The notes beneath the pieces were generated by a model. That model was not told the DNA's origin and did no database searches. It was given only the letters and a program-made list of their open reading frames with translations. Position numbers and translations under genes: made by a program. From Gibbula magus (taxonomy: Eukaryota; Mollusca; Gastropoda; Trochida; Trochidae), in NCBI GenBank assembly GCA_936450465.1, contig OW388305.1, forward strand, positions 41,554,687 to 41,618,686: a stretch of 64,000 nt of DNA, in the 5' to 3' direction. Below are positions 1 to 10,048 of the stretch, in pieces (position 1 is the stretch's first letter; each line of letters opens with the position of its first letter).

Positions 1-440
1 GTGAAAATCTCCTTTTTACCTCACTCGATGAGATCAGCATGGTATATGTCAAGAAAAGACAGATATCCTCTATTATTTTACAGCGCAGTCAAACGGTGAT
101 GATATTAGAGGTCGCTGACATAATCGAAATTGATCTCAAAGTAAAAAGCAGAAGTTCACTGTTATAGTCTGTTTTTCTTTATTTTAAATGTATTTAAGAA
201 GCAATGCTTACAGTCGATTCGGAAGTAGATGGTCACTTCAGGGGAGATAATCTCCTCTTCCATATCCACGCTGAACCAGGCTGAAACCGGAATTGCCAAA
301 GTGTGGAACACAAATTCCATTGTTGCTCTTCTGTCGCCATCAACTGCCCTTTCCGGGGGGTTGTCAGACAAAAAAGAGCTTGCAGATACGTTCTTCCCAG
401 TCAAATTTACCATGTTTCCTGTCACTGAAGATATTTAACA
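1..440. repeat. Segmental duplication, copy 1 (lectin exon plus intron)
   Basis: This stretch is closely repeated at about 3646-4070, starting from the shared motif TTTTACCTCACTCGATGAG and running through intron sequence into the 207-nt lectin exon. Differences are scattered substitutions and small indels. It records local duplication of one exon cassette with its flanking intron; the left end may lie outside the window. Confidence 0.85.
212..418 (-). CDS. F-type lectin-like (FTP) domain, N-terminal half exon (copy C)
   Basis: Internal coding exon of 207 nt with an acceptor ending TGACAG and a donor GTAAGC; both borders are phase 1. It encodes about 69 residues including NLTGKNVSAS (an N-glycosylation sequon), PPERAVDGD and SAWFSVDM. 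These match the first beta-strands of fucolectin/tachylectin-4/pentraxin (F5/8-like) domains, where the AVDG motif is typical. FTP domains bind fucosylated glycans and in molluscs occur in secreted or membrane recognition proteins. No frameshift or stop is present. The partner exon 3 for this copy would lie left of the window, so whether it belongs to a live gene cannot be decided. Family assignment is from motifs; sugar binding is inferred only. Confidence 0.7.
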
Positions 441-1050
441 AACACTAAATTTAAAATACTTCCGTCGCCACTGTTTGAATCGTATTCTGTCACAAAGAAT
501 AAAACTGTGCATCCTGACGAAAAGGGTAATAAGAGTAGTATAACAAGCCCTGTGCACTGTTACTTCACAAGCAAACACCCTAATCGTTAGAATCGAATAA
601 AGAACACTAGTATAAAGCCATCCACAATCGAGGAATCGATTAATAAAATTGGTAGAAAACATCCTTTCATAGTTTATCAATTGATTCCTATATGATAAAG
701 AAATGAACTAAAAGCGCTTCAAAATATAGCGATCTACCCCATAGTAGGGTGATAGAGTACGATTTGACAAATCCTATATACTCAATGACTCGAACCAGAT
801 AACTGACAGGAAAAAGAAACGAGTTAAAAGCACTTCACAGGCTAGTCATTAACTTCGATAGCTGGTTGATTAGATAAAAGTATGATTTCAAAATCCTTCA
901 CATTATTAGAAAAAAGCAGTTGTCACTGAGGTGACATGAAACATAACGTAAAAATCAGCAAAATCGATTGGGCCCCGATTCGTCCCTGAAAGAACCATTG
1001 GTGAAAGATAATGATCAGCATCCAATGAACAGTTCTTTAATGTTTAATCC
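441..1050. other. No gene recognised
   Basis: AT-rich sequence with only short, unconserved reading frames. I see no splice-bounded exon, repeat array or RNA gene; probably intron or intergenic sequence of the lectin cluster. Confidence 0.5.
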
Positions 1051-1054
1051 TCCT

Positions 1055-1620
1055 TACAAGCTTAACATGTCGACAAATTCAAAGTTCTGCTGTGACCTTG
1101 AGAATAATGTCAAGGTCATCAACACATTATCAGCCCTTTGTCTTCCCTAGAAGAAGCTATGTGTAAGATATGAAGAGAATCCAGCGAACGGTTCTTGAGA
1201 CATTCCGCTCACAAGCTTAACATGCAAGTTGACATGTAGAAAAATTCAAGTTCTGCTGTGACCTTGAAAATAATGTCAAGGCAACCAAAATCTAAACAGC
1301 CCTTTTGTCTTCACCAGGGTTCCGTTCCATAACAGTGAGCGCTTATAATCGCTCATTGATTGCTCATTGATTGCTCAATGTAGCGCTCAAGTAGCGCTCA
1401 TTCTCTCCTGAACAATACGGTTCAAAACCTCAAAGTTCGCTGGCTTTGCTACGTAGCACTATATTGAGCAATCGCGTTCAAGAGAGGTTTAAAAGTAATC
1501 ACTAATTGAGCGATTACTTTGAAACCACTCTTGAACACGGCCCGGGAGGTGCTTTGTGTAAGATATGATGTAATTCCAGTGAACGGTTCGTATGAAACCC
1601 CGCTGACAAACTGACCGAAG
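1055..1620. repeat. Tandem repeat of about 150 bp, about 2.5 units
   Basis: Two units share CAAGCTTAACATG, TTCTGCTGTGACCTTGA, AATAATGTCAAGG, GCCCTTTTGTCTTC and GTGTAAGATATGA. Unit 1 starts near 1058 and unit 2 near 1211. Unit 2 is split after GTCTTCACC by the foldback element at 1316-1543 and resumes as GTGCTTTGTGTAAGATATG, so unit 1 serves as the empty-site allele. The TGACCTTGA/TCAAGGTCA half-sites recur in other repeats of the window. Confidence 0.7.
1316..1543. mobile_element. Foldback MITE, CAGGGTTCCGTT family, copy 1
   Basis: Non-coding element rich in inverted copies of AGCGCTCA, TGAGCGATTA and TTCAAGAGAG. It starts AGGGTTCCGTTCC and ends TTGAACACGGCCC, giving imperfect inverted ends. 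A second copy lies at 15772-15965. It interrupts a tandem repeat whose uninterrupted unit is seen next to it, which supports mobility. No coding capacity. Exact ends and target duplication are uncertain. Confidence 0.65.
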
Positions 1621-2586
1621 ATCAGATAGTGATCCGATTCAAATATTATGAAAGACTGTGTAATAAATAATAATCTTTAAAATTTCAATTTCATCAAATC
1701 AAAATATTGAATATAAAGTATTTTACAAAATATTTACAGAGATATTTGAAAATTGCTTTAGATTAACCTAAAAATAACGGTTTTAGTTGTGTATATCAAT
1801 TCGCCCGAAGTTTTGACACTTTTGACCTAACTTGGGACAGTACCACCTAATGTTCCAGCATGCGTTAGTGGTTTAAACTATTCATCAAACTGATTCTTTA
1901 TATCCAAAAACATGTTATTCATAGTCTATGAACAATAATATATCCGTAGTTAAACTGCTTGAAGTAATTTGTCATTTATTCAAAGCGGTCATTTAAAACA
2001 TTACAAGTGATTACAAAGAAAATGTAATAGTGTCTGAACCAAGGTCACATTTTGACATAATTTCGAAATCTCAATACTTAACCCCAGAATCGTATTTAAT
2101 ATTCAGTTGTTTAGTATCAATATTCAATTTTATTGTAATGAATAAATGTTTCAACTGGTACATTAATACAATTTGATATATTCTGGAGCTTCCAATACGT
2201 TTTAAACTGTGCGCCAACATTTATACTAAAACAAATACTTCGCAAATTTCTTTCATGAAACCGTTAATTGAACCTCACGCAAAGGCTAGTAATAAAAAGC
2301 AACATTATCAATTATTAATCAAAAGAAATCACAAATAGAACATATTAAAAAGGAACATTTTAAAACAAACAGATGACATTTATTGCAGATATTATTGCAT
2401 CAGCTCAAAGTGAAAAGTGTCCGAAGCTCGGGCTATCACAGGTGGTGTCCAAACTTCGGTCAGTTTGAACTAGTCAAAATCGCTTCAAATCTGTGAAACT
2501 ACTTTCAACAGGTTAGCTAACGAAAACAGTTAAAACTCTATAATAAAAAAAAATAATATGCTTTAAATAAACTTATTAATAATTAC
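1621..2586. other. No gene recognised
   Basis: AT-rich sequence without reading frames, arrays or splice-bounded exons that I can support. It lies in the expected intron downstream (minus strand) of the 255-nt lectin exon. Confidence 0.5.
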
Positions 2587-2841
2587 CGTCAACTTCAACT
2601 TCAGCAAAGTCTAATATTGCTCCACTATCATCATTGGCTGTTACAGTTGATATGGTGAGATAACGTCCAGTTGCTTCACATGAGAATGTGTAGATATCAG
2701 GAATGTCAGATCCATTTGCAGCTCCGGTAACAGTCTCACAGAAATCTGTGGTACTGACCTCCTCATTTGAGAGTGAAATCCGAACACCGTTCCTTCTTCT
2801 TTTGTCTACATTGAAACATTGACAAACATCTACAATGACAT
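2587..2841 (-). CDS. F-type lectin-like (FTP) domain, C-terminal half exon (copy A)
   Basis: Exon of 255 nt with acceptor CCTTAG and donor GTAATT. Both borders are phase 1, which fits exon 2A at 3838-4044: the split codon completes in frame. It encodes NGVRISLSNEEV, TDFCETVTG, DIYTFSCEATGRYLTIS and LDFAEVEVDG. This order (G-x-x-I-x-x-S-N, C, C-x-x-x-G-R-Y, E-V-E-V) is the second half of an FTP/F-type lectin domain, with the two late cysteines that normally pair and the closing E-x-E-V strand. The exon is open. A further exon should follow, since it ends on an open codon; tandem domains are possible because the exon pair is symmetric (phase 1-1). Confidence 0.75.
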
Positions 2842-3013
2842 CTAAGGAATAATTATTTTATGTTTATTTTATTGTTTTATCATTCATCATACATTAAAAA
2901 ACATTTCAATTTCGCCTCACTGTAAATGTACACACTTTTGTGCTATGACACTGCAGTCAACGTGTGATGATCTTCGTAGTTGATATAATCAAAAACGTGC
3001 TCAAAGTAAAAAG

Positions 3014-3325
3014 GCGAAGGTGAGGTGAGATGAGTTTAACGCCGCTTTCAAGAGTATTTCACTTATATCACGGCTGCTAGTGCTTATTGCAGTGGGAAAG
3101 CCCGCGACGCTATGTGGCTATGAAATGCGGTGAAACCTGCGAGCAACAACTGGATCTAGCTAACCATGGGTGGTACTGCACTGAAATTTAGTGTAGCACC
3201 CAAACATTTCTGCGTGTAGAACAGTTTTCTACTGCAGACAACGTTGCAGTGCCCCTGGCGGGATTCGAACCACGGACCTCTTGATCAAAAGCCGAACGCG
3301 CTAACCACTGCGCTATCCCCTGATG
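3014..3325 (-). mobile_element. tRNA-derived SINE
   Basis: On the minus strand the head reads GGGGATAGCGCAGTGGTTAG (A box within) and GTGGTTCGAATCCC (B box), i.e. an internal pol III promoter. The D arm pairs (GCGC/GCGC), but the acceptor ends are not complementary and the anticodon stem is mismatched, so it is not a functional tRNA. The body ends with GTGATATAAGTGAAATACTC, GCGGCGTTAAACTC and a short (TCACC)-like tail. Conserved GCGGCGT-AAAC 3' domains of this kind are, from memory, common in molluscan SINEs. It lies in the intron between lectin exons 2 and 3. Confidence 0.85.
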
Positions 3326-3499
3326 ATACAGTCTGGGTTTTTTTAAACATTTATTTCTGCAGTTGACAAACATGATATTCACATGATTTTATTTTCTAAA
3401 ATTTCAAAGCAATGGATATGATGTCTATCTTTTGAGGCCTTTGATGTTTTAAGTTTTTGCATACTATTGCTAGATGTAGATTTGGGAAACAATGCTTAC

Positions 3500-3645
3500 A
3501 GTCTATCCGGAAGTAAATGGTCACTTCAGGGGAGATTATCTCCTCCCCCATATCCACCTAAACCAAGCTGAAGTTGGAATATCCAAAGGGTGCAACATAA
3601 GTTCTGTCGCCATCAACTGCCCTGCATATACGAACTTGCAGACAC
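3500..3645 (-). pseudogene. Decayed copy of FTP lectin exon 2 (copy B)
   Basis: It keeps the donor GTAAGC and recognisable sequence of the 207-nt exon. The region matching the N-terminal third has deletions and it lacks a proper acceptor, being joined directly to the next duplicated unit at TTTTACCTCACTCGATGAG. It lies in tandem immediately left of the intact copy at 3838-4044. Interpreted as a truncated exon from an unequal duplication; it could not be spliced in as a complete domain half. Confidence 0.7.
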
Positions 3646-4070
3646 GTTCTTTTACCTCACTCGATGAGATCAGCATGGTATATATCAAGAAAAGACAGAT
3701 ATCCTCTATTATTTTACAGTGCAGTCAAACGGTGATGATATTAGAGGTCGCTGACATAATCGAAATCACCCTCAAAGTAAGAAGCAGAAATTCAATGTTT
3801 TTCTTCATTTTAAATGTATTTAAGAAGCAATGCTTACATTCTGTTCGGAAGTAGATGGTCACACTAGGGGAGATAATCTCCTCTTCCATATCCACGCTGA
3901 ACCAGGCTGAAATCGGAATTGCCAAAGTGTGGAACACAAATTCCATAGTTGCTCTTCTGTCGCCATCAACTGCCCTTTCCGGGGGGTTGTCAGCCAAAAA
4001 AGAGCTTGCAGATACGTTCTTTCCAGTCGAATTCACCATGTACCCTGTCACTGAGAATATAAACAAAACT
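3646..4070. repeat. Segmental duplication, copy 2 (lectin exon plus intron)
   Basis: Closely matches window positions 1-440 from the CTCACTCGATGAG motif onward, including the intact exon at 3838-4044. With the decayed exon at 3500-3645 it shows that exon cassettes were multiplied at least three times in 4 kb. Confidence 0.85.
3838..4044 (-). CDS. F-type lectin-like (FTP) domain, N-terminal half exon (copy A)
   Basis: Exon of 207 nt, acceptor TGACAG and donor GTAAGC, phase 1 at both ends, exactly as in copy C. The protein contains NSTGKNVSAS, NPPERAVDGD, FHTLAIPISAWFSVDM and VTIYFRTE. It differs from copy C at several residues without stops or frameshifts, a pattern compatible with both being coding. 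It lies between signal-peptide exon 6717-6768 and C-terminal-half exon 2587-2841; phases agree throughout. Together these three make a plausible secreted single-domain lectin gene of about 170 residues, or a module of a longer one. No further coding exon or polyadenylation site was identified. Confidence 0.75.
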
Positions 4071-4545
4071 TGTCAAACGCTTTGAATTGGTTCTGTCACT
4101 TTAGTATCAAATCTATCATGTCACAAAGTACAACAATGCATCTTGATTCAAAGTGGCCTAGTTATTCACAGTGGAACATGAATTGCCATCCTCGCATGCA
4201 ATCTAATATGTATACTGTCGTGCTTGATAACTTTGTGCTTTTCAATATTTACCTGAATGATACAAACATGCCTACATAGCAGATTTCGTAACTGTATTGC
4301 ATATAGACTTACATGTATCATAGACAGACGATCCCCATCCCGACCTAAATCCCTATAGTTATTTGTATGTTGCATTCTTCATTAGTTCTAAAGTAAAGGG
4401 CAATATATTAAAAAAAGGTATTGCCCATGTGTTTTCTATGATTGTACGGACAGTTCCAAATTTACAATTCACAATCCACATGGGTCAAGGTACATGTATT
4501 TCTATACAATATTTAATTATTCTAGACCTTTATATCCTAAATAAG
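4071..4545. other. No gene recognised
   Basis: Putative intron between the signal-peptide exon and lectin exon 2A. Only short chance reading frames are visible. Confidence 0.5.
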
Positions 4546-4553
4546 AATTAAAC

Positions 4554-5294
4554 CACAGGGGCTTGTATTGTCGAAACTAGCGATTACAACGAATATGAAG
4601 TCGACGATCCAGCCCCATATACTATAAAAAAGTAAAGGGATGTAACGGGGTCAACACCCCATGTCCGTTTGAAATTATATTTCAGAATGTTGTCATCATA
4701 TTATCATTCAATGTTATATATCACGGCAAAGCCAATACATTTGTCTTTAAAACAAGCCATCAAACGGAAAAATCGAACGGATAATAACAAGGATATGATT
4801 TTTCAAAGCCAAAAATATTAGCACATTGCTCATGTAAGCCATTTGCCTGGCCCACCAAAATAATAAAATATTCGCTTGAAAAAATTATTATAAAATACTT
4901 TATAATATCCTGTCAGCTAATAGTGACCCAGTTACAAAGCCCAGTATTTGGTGCATCAGATCGCGCAAGAATTATAACACGGGGTGCACTGTAATTGACG
5001 TACCAGAGATTTTAGATGATCTCAAGTGTGTTTCGAAACATCGTTTGATAGTGAGACGTCCATATTGAATGACCTTGGCATTGGTCTATTTTTGGTAACG
5101 AAATGATGTCATAGGGCCTCAAATAGCCCTATGACATCATTTCGTTACCAAAAACAACATTCTGAAATATAATTTCAAACGGACATGGGGTGTTGACCCC
5201 GTTACATCCCTTAACTTTTTTTATAGTATATGGGGCTGGATCGTCGACTTCATATTCGTTGTAATCGCTAGTTTCGACAATACAAGCCCCTGTG
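4554..5294. mobile_element. Non-autonomous hAT-like element with 140-bp TIRs
   Basis: Long terminal inverted repeats (about 4554-4692 and 5155-5294) begin CACAGGGGCTTGTATTGTCG and are nearly perfect. The element is flanked by direct repeats AATTAAAC at 4546-4553 and 5295-5302. The 8-bp TSD and CAGGGG-type termini fit the hAT superfamily. The 460-bp interior has no coding capacity, so it depends on a transposase in trans. It is inserted in the presumed first intron of the lectin gene. Near-perfect TIRs and exact TSDs suggest a fairly young insertion. Confidence 0.85.
5089..5154. repeat. 29-bp perfect hairpin with 8-nt loop
   Basis: Arms 5089-5117 and 5126-5154 are exact reverse complements (core ACGAAATGATGTCATAGGGC) around the loop CTCAAATA. 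The hairpin abuts the inner edge of the right TIR of the hAT-like element. It may be a nested foldback element or part of the MITE; transcription would give a strong stem-loop. Confidence 0.9.
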
Positions 5295-5302
5295 AATTAA
5301 AC

Positions 5303-6000
<698 letters not shown>

Positions 6001-6075
6001 AAAACATCTTCCAACTCCCAGGTCTCATATAGAAAAAATAAAATGTTCGAAGAAATTACGATGATTTAATCAGAT

Positions 6076-6445
6076 TCACAAGCATGCCAAGCAATAAGAT
6101 TCAGTTGAATCAACTTTGTATATTGGAAAAACAGAATATTTATTTTTTCCACATAGTTCAAGATGCTCACTAAGAGGGATAGTACGATTGTGTTTTTGTT
6201 TAATTTGAGAACGATGAAGATTCATTCTCCTTTTTAATTTTAATTCTGTTTTCCCGATGTATATGTCTTGACATCCATGACAAACAATCATATAAACAAC
6301 ATATTTTGAATTACATGTCATATTTCTTTTTACAAAAAAACATTTTATTTGGTGGGATACTAACCGATGTGCCCTCAATCAAAATGTTACATGTCGCGCA
6401 TCGTTTATCACCACATTTTCTAACCTGGGGGGTATCCGTATTAGA
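6076..6445 (-). pseudogene. Penelope-like element 3' relic (GIY-YIG endonuclease)
   Basis: The minus-strand frame encodes KYVVYMIVCHGCQDIYIGKT followed by RRMNLHR and SEHLELC. This is the GIY-YIG nuclease fold at the C terminus of Penelope-like retroelements (Y-x-I-x-C-x-x-C-x-x-x-Y-I-G-x-T, then R-x-x-H). Upstream, in another frame, KCGDKRCATCNIL matches the cysteine-rich linker between RT and nuclease. The two parts are out of frame at a 7-nt T run near 6340 (minus strand), so the fragment is broken; RT is absent. Interpreted as a 5'-truncated insertion. Confidence 0.75.
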
Positions 6446-6689
6446 ATCATATCTAGATATATAATGTCAAAAGAAAATGTATACAGACTGCTTTCTCTCA
6501 GTTACTTCTCTGAATAACTATTTTCAAAACAGGGATTTATATAGGAGCCTATGCACAGTCAAAGGTTTGCTCAGCAACAGAAACCTGATTGAAATATTGA
6601 CTCGAATCGAATCGAACAGTTGAAACCATTAGAGACAAGTTCAAGATCCAATAACTGGCCATTAACATTGCATGTTATTTATTTTTCTT
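6446..6689. other. No gene recognised
   Basis: Short spacer between the Penelope relic and the duplicated lectin 5' region. Confidence 0.4.
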
Positions 6690-7010
6690 TAGAAGCCAAC
6701 ATACTGGAACACTTACCTGTAATCAACGTTGTTACATATGAAATTATAAAAACCAACCATCCTGTCATTGTGAACGTTCACGTGAACGATGTTGTTCAGT
6801 TCCTATCATTTGACACCTTCACATCATATTCTCCTAATATATGGTGTGGTATGAAAGTCTCCACTGACAAGGTGTGTCAATGTGCTGTACTCATTACCAG
6901 CTCTTTTCTGTAGCATGACATGTTAACATGAATGATATAAATATTTTATTATATGATGGCTTTAAATGGCTATAACTAAGTGCCTCAAAGTGCAACCAAC
7001 TCTGCAACCA
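6690..7010. repeat. Duplicated 5' region of lectin gene, copy 1
   Basis: Homologous to about 8088-8450: shared TTTAGAAGCCAACATAC at the donor side, the signal-peptide exon, and further right AGCATGACA and GCTATAAC motifs. The block includes the presumed promoter of each gene copy, so promoter and first exon were duplicated together. Confidence 0.7.
6717..6768 (-). CDS. Signal-peptide first exon of FTP lectin-like gene (copy 1)
   Basis: Too short to be seen as a long reading frame. On the minus strand ATG at 6768 opens MTGWLVFIISYVTTLITG and is followed directly by the donor GTAAGTG. It spans 52 nt and ends in phase 1, which fits the phase-1 acceptor of the 207-nt lectin exons (the last G completes a Gly codon). 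The hydrophobic core is typical of a secretion signal. A closely related exon with identical length and phase is at 8116-8167 and another at 23842-23893. This recurrence is the main argument that it is real. The transcription start was not located. Confidence 0.7.
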
Positions 7011-8087
7011 ACACAAATTAATTGTCTCGAAGTAAAAGGTAAACTAATGTTTACCAACTTAAATTTTTCACAATAGCCACGAATTAGCATTTGTTCTCAG
7101 CTCGACTACGGTTTTTCCTTCAATAAGCGCCGGACCTGAAGTTGACTAACAGTAACTTATTCCTTATTCAATTTTTTTAAACAATTTACACTTGTTCGTA
7201 GCTCATTATTCAATATTTAAGAGTGCAAACGAGAATCATGTTCTTCTTGTGTGTACCGGTATTTTTAAATTTAACGGTACATCCATTGTGTTGTTGGGGG
7301 TCATATTCCAAACGTTATAAATGGTGTTATTCTATCGAGAAGTACCGACTGTTACTGAAAACTACCATTTTGATGATAGTAGACTAAGCATATTGACGAT
7401 ATGAAGGTAAAAGTAGTGATTTCTGATCGAAAACCGGACAATGCACAGCGTATGGCGCGCGTCAATGAGTCAAACGTAATTTTGGAATCTTATTTATAAC
7501 AGACAAATAGACAAATCTGAGTTGATAATATTTAATAGGTCACACAACTACTGTGCATCTAAATGGGATGCGCAGTTTCGGTTTCTGCACATGCATAATG
7601 ATGTTACTTAATTTTAATTGGAAACTAGTAATTATGATATAATTGGCGATCGGGGATAAATATGCAAGCTCAGTGAATTTATCTGTATTGAAGAAAGCAC
7701 ATGTGGTGAGTTGGATCGTATTAAAGCAAAAAAAAATATAATGAAACACAATGGAAGCACCTTTAACGCAGAAAGCCCACAGCGTTGTGCATAGCTGAAC
7801 CGAGCGCTCCGAGAGCTATAAATAGCTGTGCAAAGCAAATCAAAGATAGCTTCCATGTCAGAAAACAGAGATTTAAATACAATAAACACATGTTAAGATT
7901 AACTCAAAAGTTCATGTGAGCTGTAACAGTGCTTTATAAATGACCGGGAACGTGCTCCGCGGTCGTCGCAATAAAGGCCAATCTGAATCCGTTACTGAGA
8001 GTGTGAAGTTAGTTCCTTATACGATATTCAAGGTTTCTGTCGCTGGCACCCGTTTCAGAATACATACGTTTATATATGACTCTTATT
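7011..8087. other. No gene recognised
   Basis: Only short frames such as 7632-7889 (minus), without family resemblance. Possibly regulatory DNA between the two lectin 5' copies; no specific site can be supported. Confidence 0.45.
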
Positions 8088-8115
8088 TTAGAAGCCAACA
8101 TACCGAAACACGTAC

Positions 8116-8167
8116 CTGTCATCAACGTTGTTAAAGAGGAAATCATGAAAATCAACCTTTCTGTCAT
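8116..8167 (-). CDS. Signal-peptide first exon of FTP lectin-like gene (copy 2)
   Basis: Minus-strand ATG at 8167 opens MTERLIFMISSLTTLMTG and ends at the donor GTACGTG: 52 nt, phase 1, as in copy 1. Two charged residues after the start precede a hydrophobic stretch. No intact lectin exons lie between this exon and copy 1, so it may be an alternative first exon of the same gene or a remnant of a duplicated gene that lost its downstream exons. Confidence 0.6.
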
Positions 8168-8787
8168 TGTGAATGTTCGAGTGACGGATATATCATCTGA
8201 CTTCTAACCTTCTACCCAACATCTAGTTGGTTGAATGGTCGACTAGGAAAGTGATTCGCTCTGTGTGGCTACTTGTCATAGTCAGTGAAGCATGACATTG
8301 TCAGCATGATTTAGCATTAACAGGAAAATCACACGATATTTGAATATTCAATCAGTAAATATTCAAACCAAGGAGGAGAAAAACAACATATATTTTACCA
8401 TATCCTGAACCCTACATAGCTATAACCCATGTCCCCAAGGGCGACCAATCCTACTGCCCCGTACATACATGTATATATTCTCTATAAGACATGCAACAAA
8501 TGTACATGTTCACATTGTCCTCCAATTTATAAGTACCTGGGGAAAATCAACGGTTCAAGACATATACACTGCCAGGCAAAATAAAGTACTCATTTCTGTT
8601 GATTTTATCACTTGTATGATTTTCAATTGCAAATATCTCAAATTTTCGTTTTCGATGTCATAATTTAAAACTGAATAGTACAGGTGTTTAGTCAGACGTC
8701 AACGAATACTTCTACATGTTATTGAAAATATTACATTTTGAATTTCTGCCAAAAATATTTTTGATGATACACAACTGTTCATCAACA
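8168..8787. other. Duplicated promoter-proximal sequence; otherwise no gene recognised
   Basis: Up to about 8450 it resembles 6769-7010; the rest shows nothing I can name. Confidence 0.4.
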
Positions 8788-8789
8788 TA

Positions 8790-10046
8790 CGAGTGGCGTT
8801 CAATAAGTGTTGCAACTTCAATATAAAACCAACTCGCGTAGTCAATTTTTTACTTTTTTTTTCAATATAGTTACCCTTCACCTCTATACACTTATTCCAT
8901 TTCTCTTTAAGACTTTTGATGCCGCTTTTGTATAAGTCTTCCGTTTGCCCCCCTAACCACGCCTCTGTGGCAGCTTTGACGTCTTCGTCATCCCGGAAGT
9001 GCCTTCCACGTAGGGCGGATTTCAGGTTTCTGAACAGGAAGTAGTCACTGGGGGCTAGGTCTGAGCTCTAGGGTGGGTGGTTAAGCTGTTCGAATCCACA
9101 ATCACGTATAGCGGCCTGTGCAACTCTTGACTTGTGGACTGGAGCGTTGTCATGCAAAATCAGAACACCACGTCTCAACATTCCACGGCGTTTCTGTCGA
9201 ATTGTCTTTCGCAATTCTTGTATTAGGTTGGCATAATATTGACCATTCATTGTAGTTTTGGTTGGCAAGTAATCAATTAACCTTGCCAGCTGATGGTTGA
9301 GTGCGAAACTTCAGGGGAGGCGGTGAACTCGGGTGCTTCCATTGCTTGGATTCCAGTTTAGTTTCCGGGTCCCAGTGGTGGATCCAGGTTTCGTCACCTG
9401 TCACCAGACGAGACAAAAACCTGGCTTCATCCGCATTAAACCGATCCAGTAGCTCCATGCAACTTTCGGTTCTTTTCTGGCGATCTTGTGCTGTGAGGTT
9501 TCTGGGTACCCATCTTGCAGATACCTTGGACATACCAAGATGGTCATGAATTATTTTTTCAACACTTCCAACTGATATCTGGAATTCCAAAGACAGTTCA
9601 GAAACTTTAACAAGGTGCTAAGCAAAAATTCGTCTTTCGATAGCGGCAATAACTTCCGGTCGGGTGACTTCAGATGGCCTGCCTGACCGTGGGTCATCGT
9701 CTAAGGACTCCCTGCCCCGCTTGAACTGAAGAGACCAGCGACAAACTGTTGAAAAGTTAGGAGCATCCTTACCCATCACATTACACATACGATTATGTAT
9801 TTCTGTAGCTTTGTATCCCTCTTTAGTAAGGAACTTGATCACAGCGCGTTGTTCATGTTTGAGAGAATCCATGATTATGGAGACCCCTAGGTCAGCGCAG
9901 CTATTACTTCTAAATAATTGTTATGTCTAGAAATTGTTTTGACATGTGTCAATGTTATGTTTTGACTATAGTAACACCTGCTATAAGCTGACACTGTTTA
10001 TGTAAACACCAATGCCCCGCTTGCAACACTTATTGAACGCCCCTCT
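8790..10046 (-). mobile_element. mariner-family DNA transposon, about 1.26 kb
   Basis: Terminal inverted repeats GGCGTTCAATAAGTGTTGCAA at both ends (left starts CGAGTGGC, right complement AGAGGGGC), flanked by TA target duplications at 8788-8789 and 10047-10048. Length and TSD are those of mariner elements. The transposase on the minus strand is broken (next entry). Confidence 0.92.
8840..9872 (-). pseudogene. mariner transposase, inactivated
   Basis: Starts MDSLKHEQRAVIKFLTKEG at 9872. The N-terminal paired HTH region (KATEIHNRM, FSTVCRWSLQFKRGRES, SGRPSEV) is followed by GDETWIHHWDPETK (first catalytic Asp), LILHDNAPVHKSRVA (second Asp) and DLAPSDYFLF (third Asp), i.e. mariner DD34D. It is broken by an in-frame TAG after RRIFA near 9618, by a frameshifting deletion after SAGKV near 9270 that removes the usual segment between the first two catalytic Asp regions, and by TAG after HPP near 9070. 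The catalytic motifs are still readable, so decay is moderate. Confidence 0.9.
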
Positions 10047-10048
10047 TA

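Noticed and set aside
3245..3320. Functional tRNA gene
   Set aside because: The acceptor ends are not complementary, the anticodon stem is mismatched and a SINE body follows.
3188..3382. Reading frame containing QWLARSAFDQEVRGSNPARGT on the minus strand
   Set aside because: This peptide is the translation of a tRNA-like SINE head (A and B boxes), not a protein.
7632..7889. Minus-strand 85-aa frame
   Set aside because: Low-complexity hydrophobic translation of AT-rich DNA, without homologue-like motifs.
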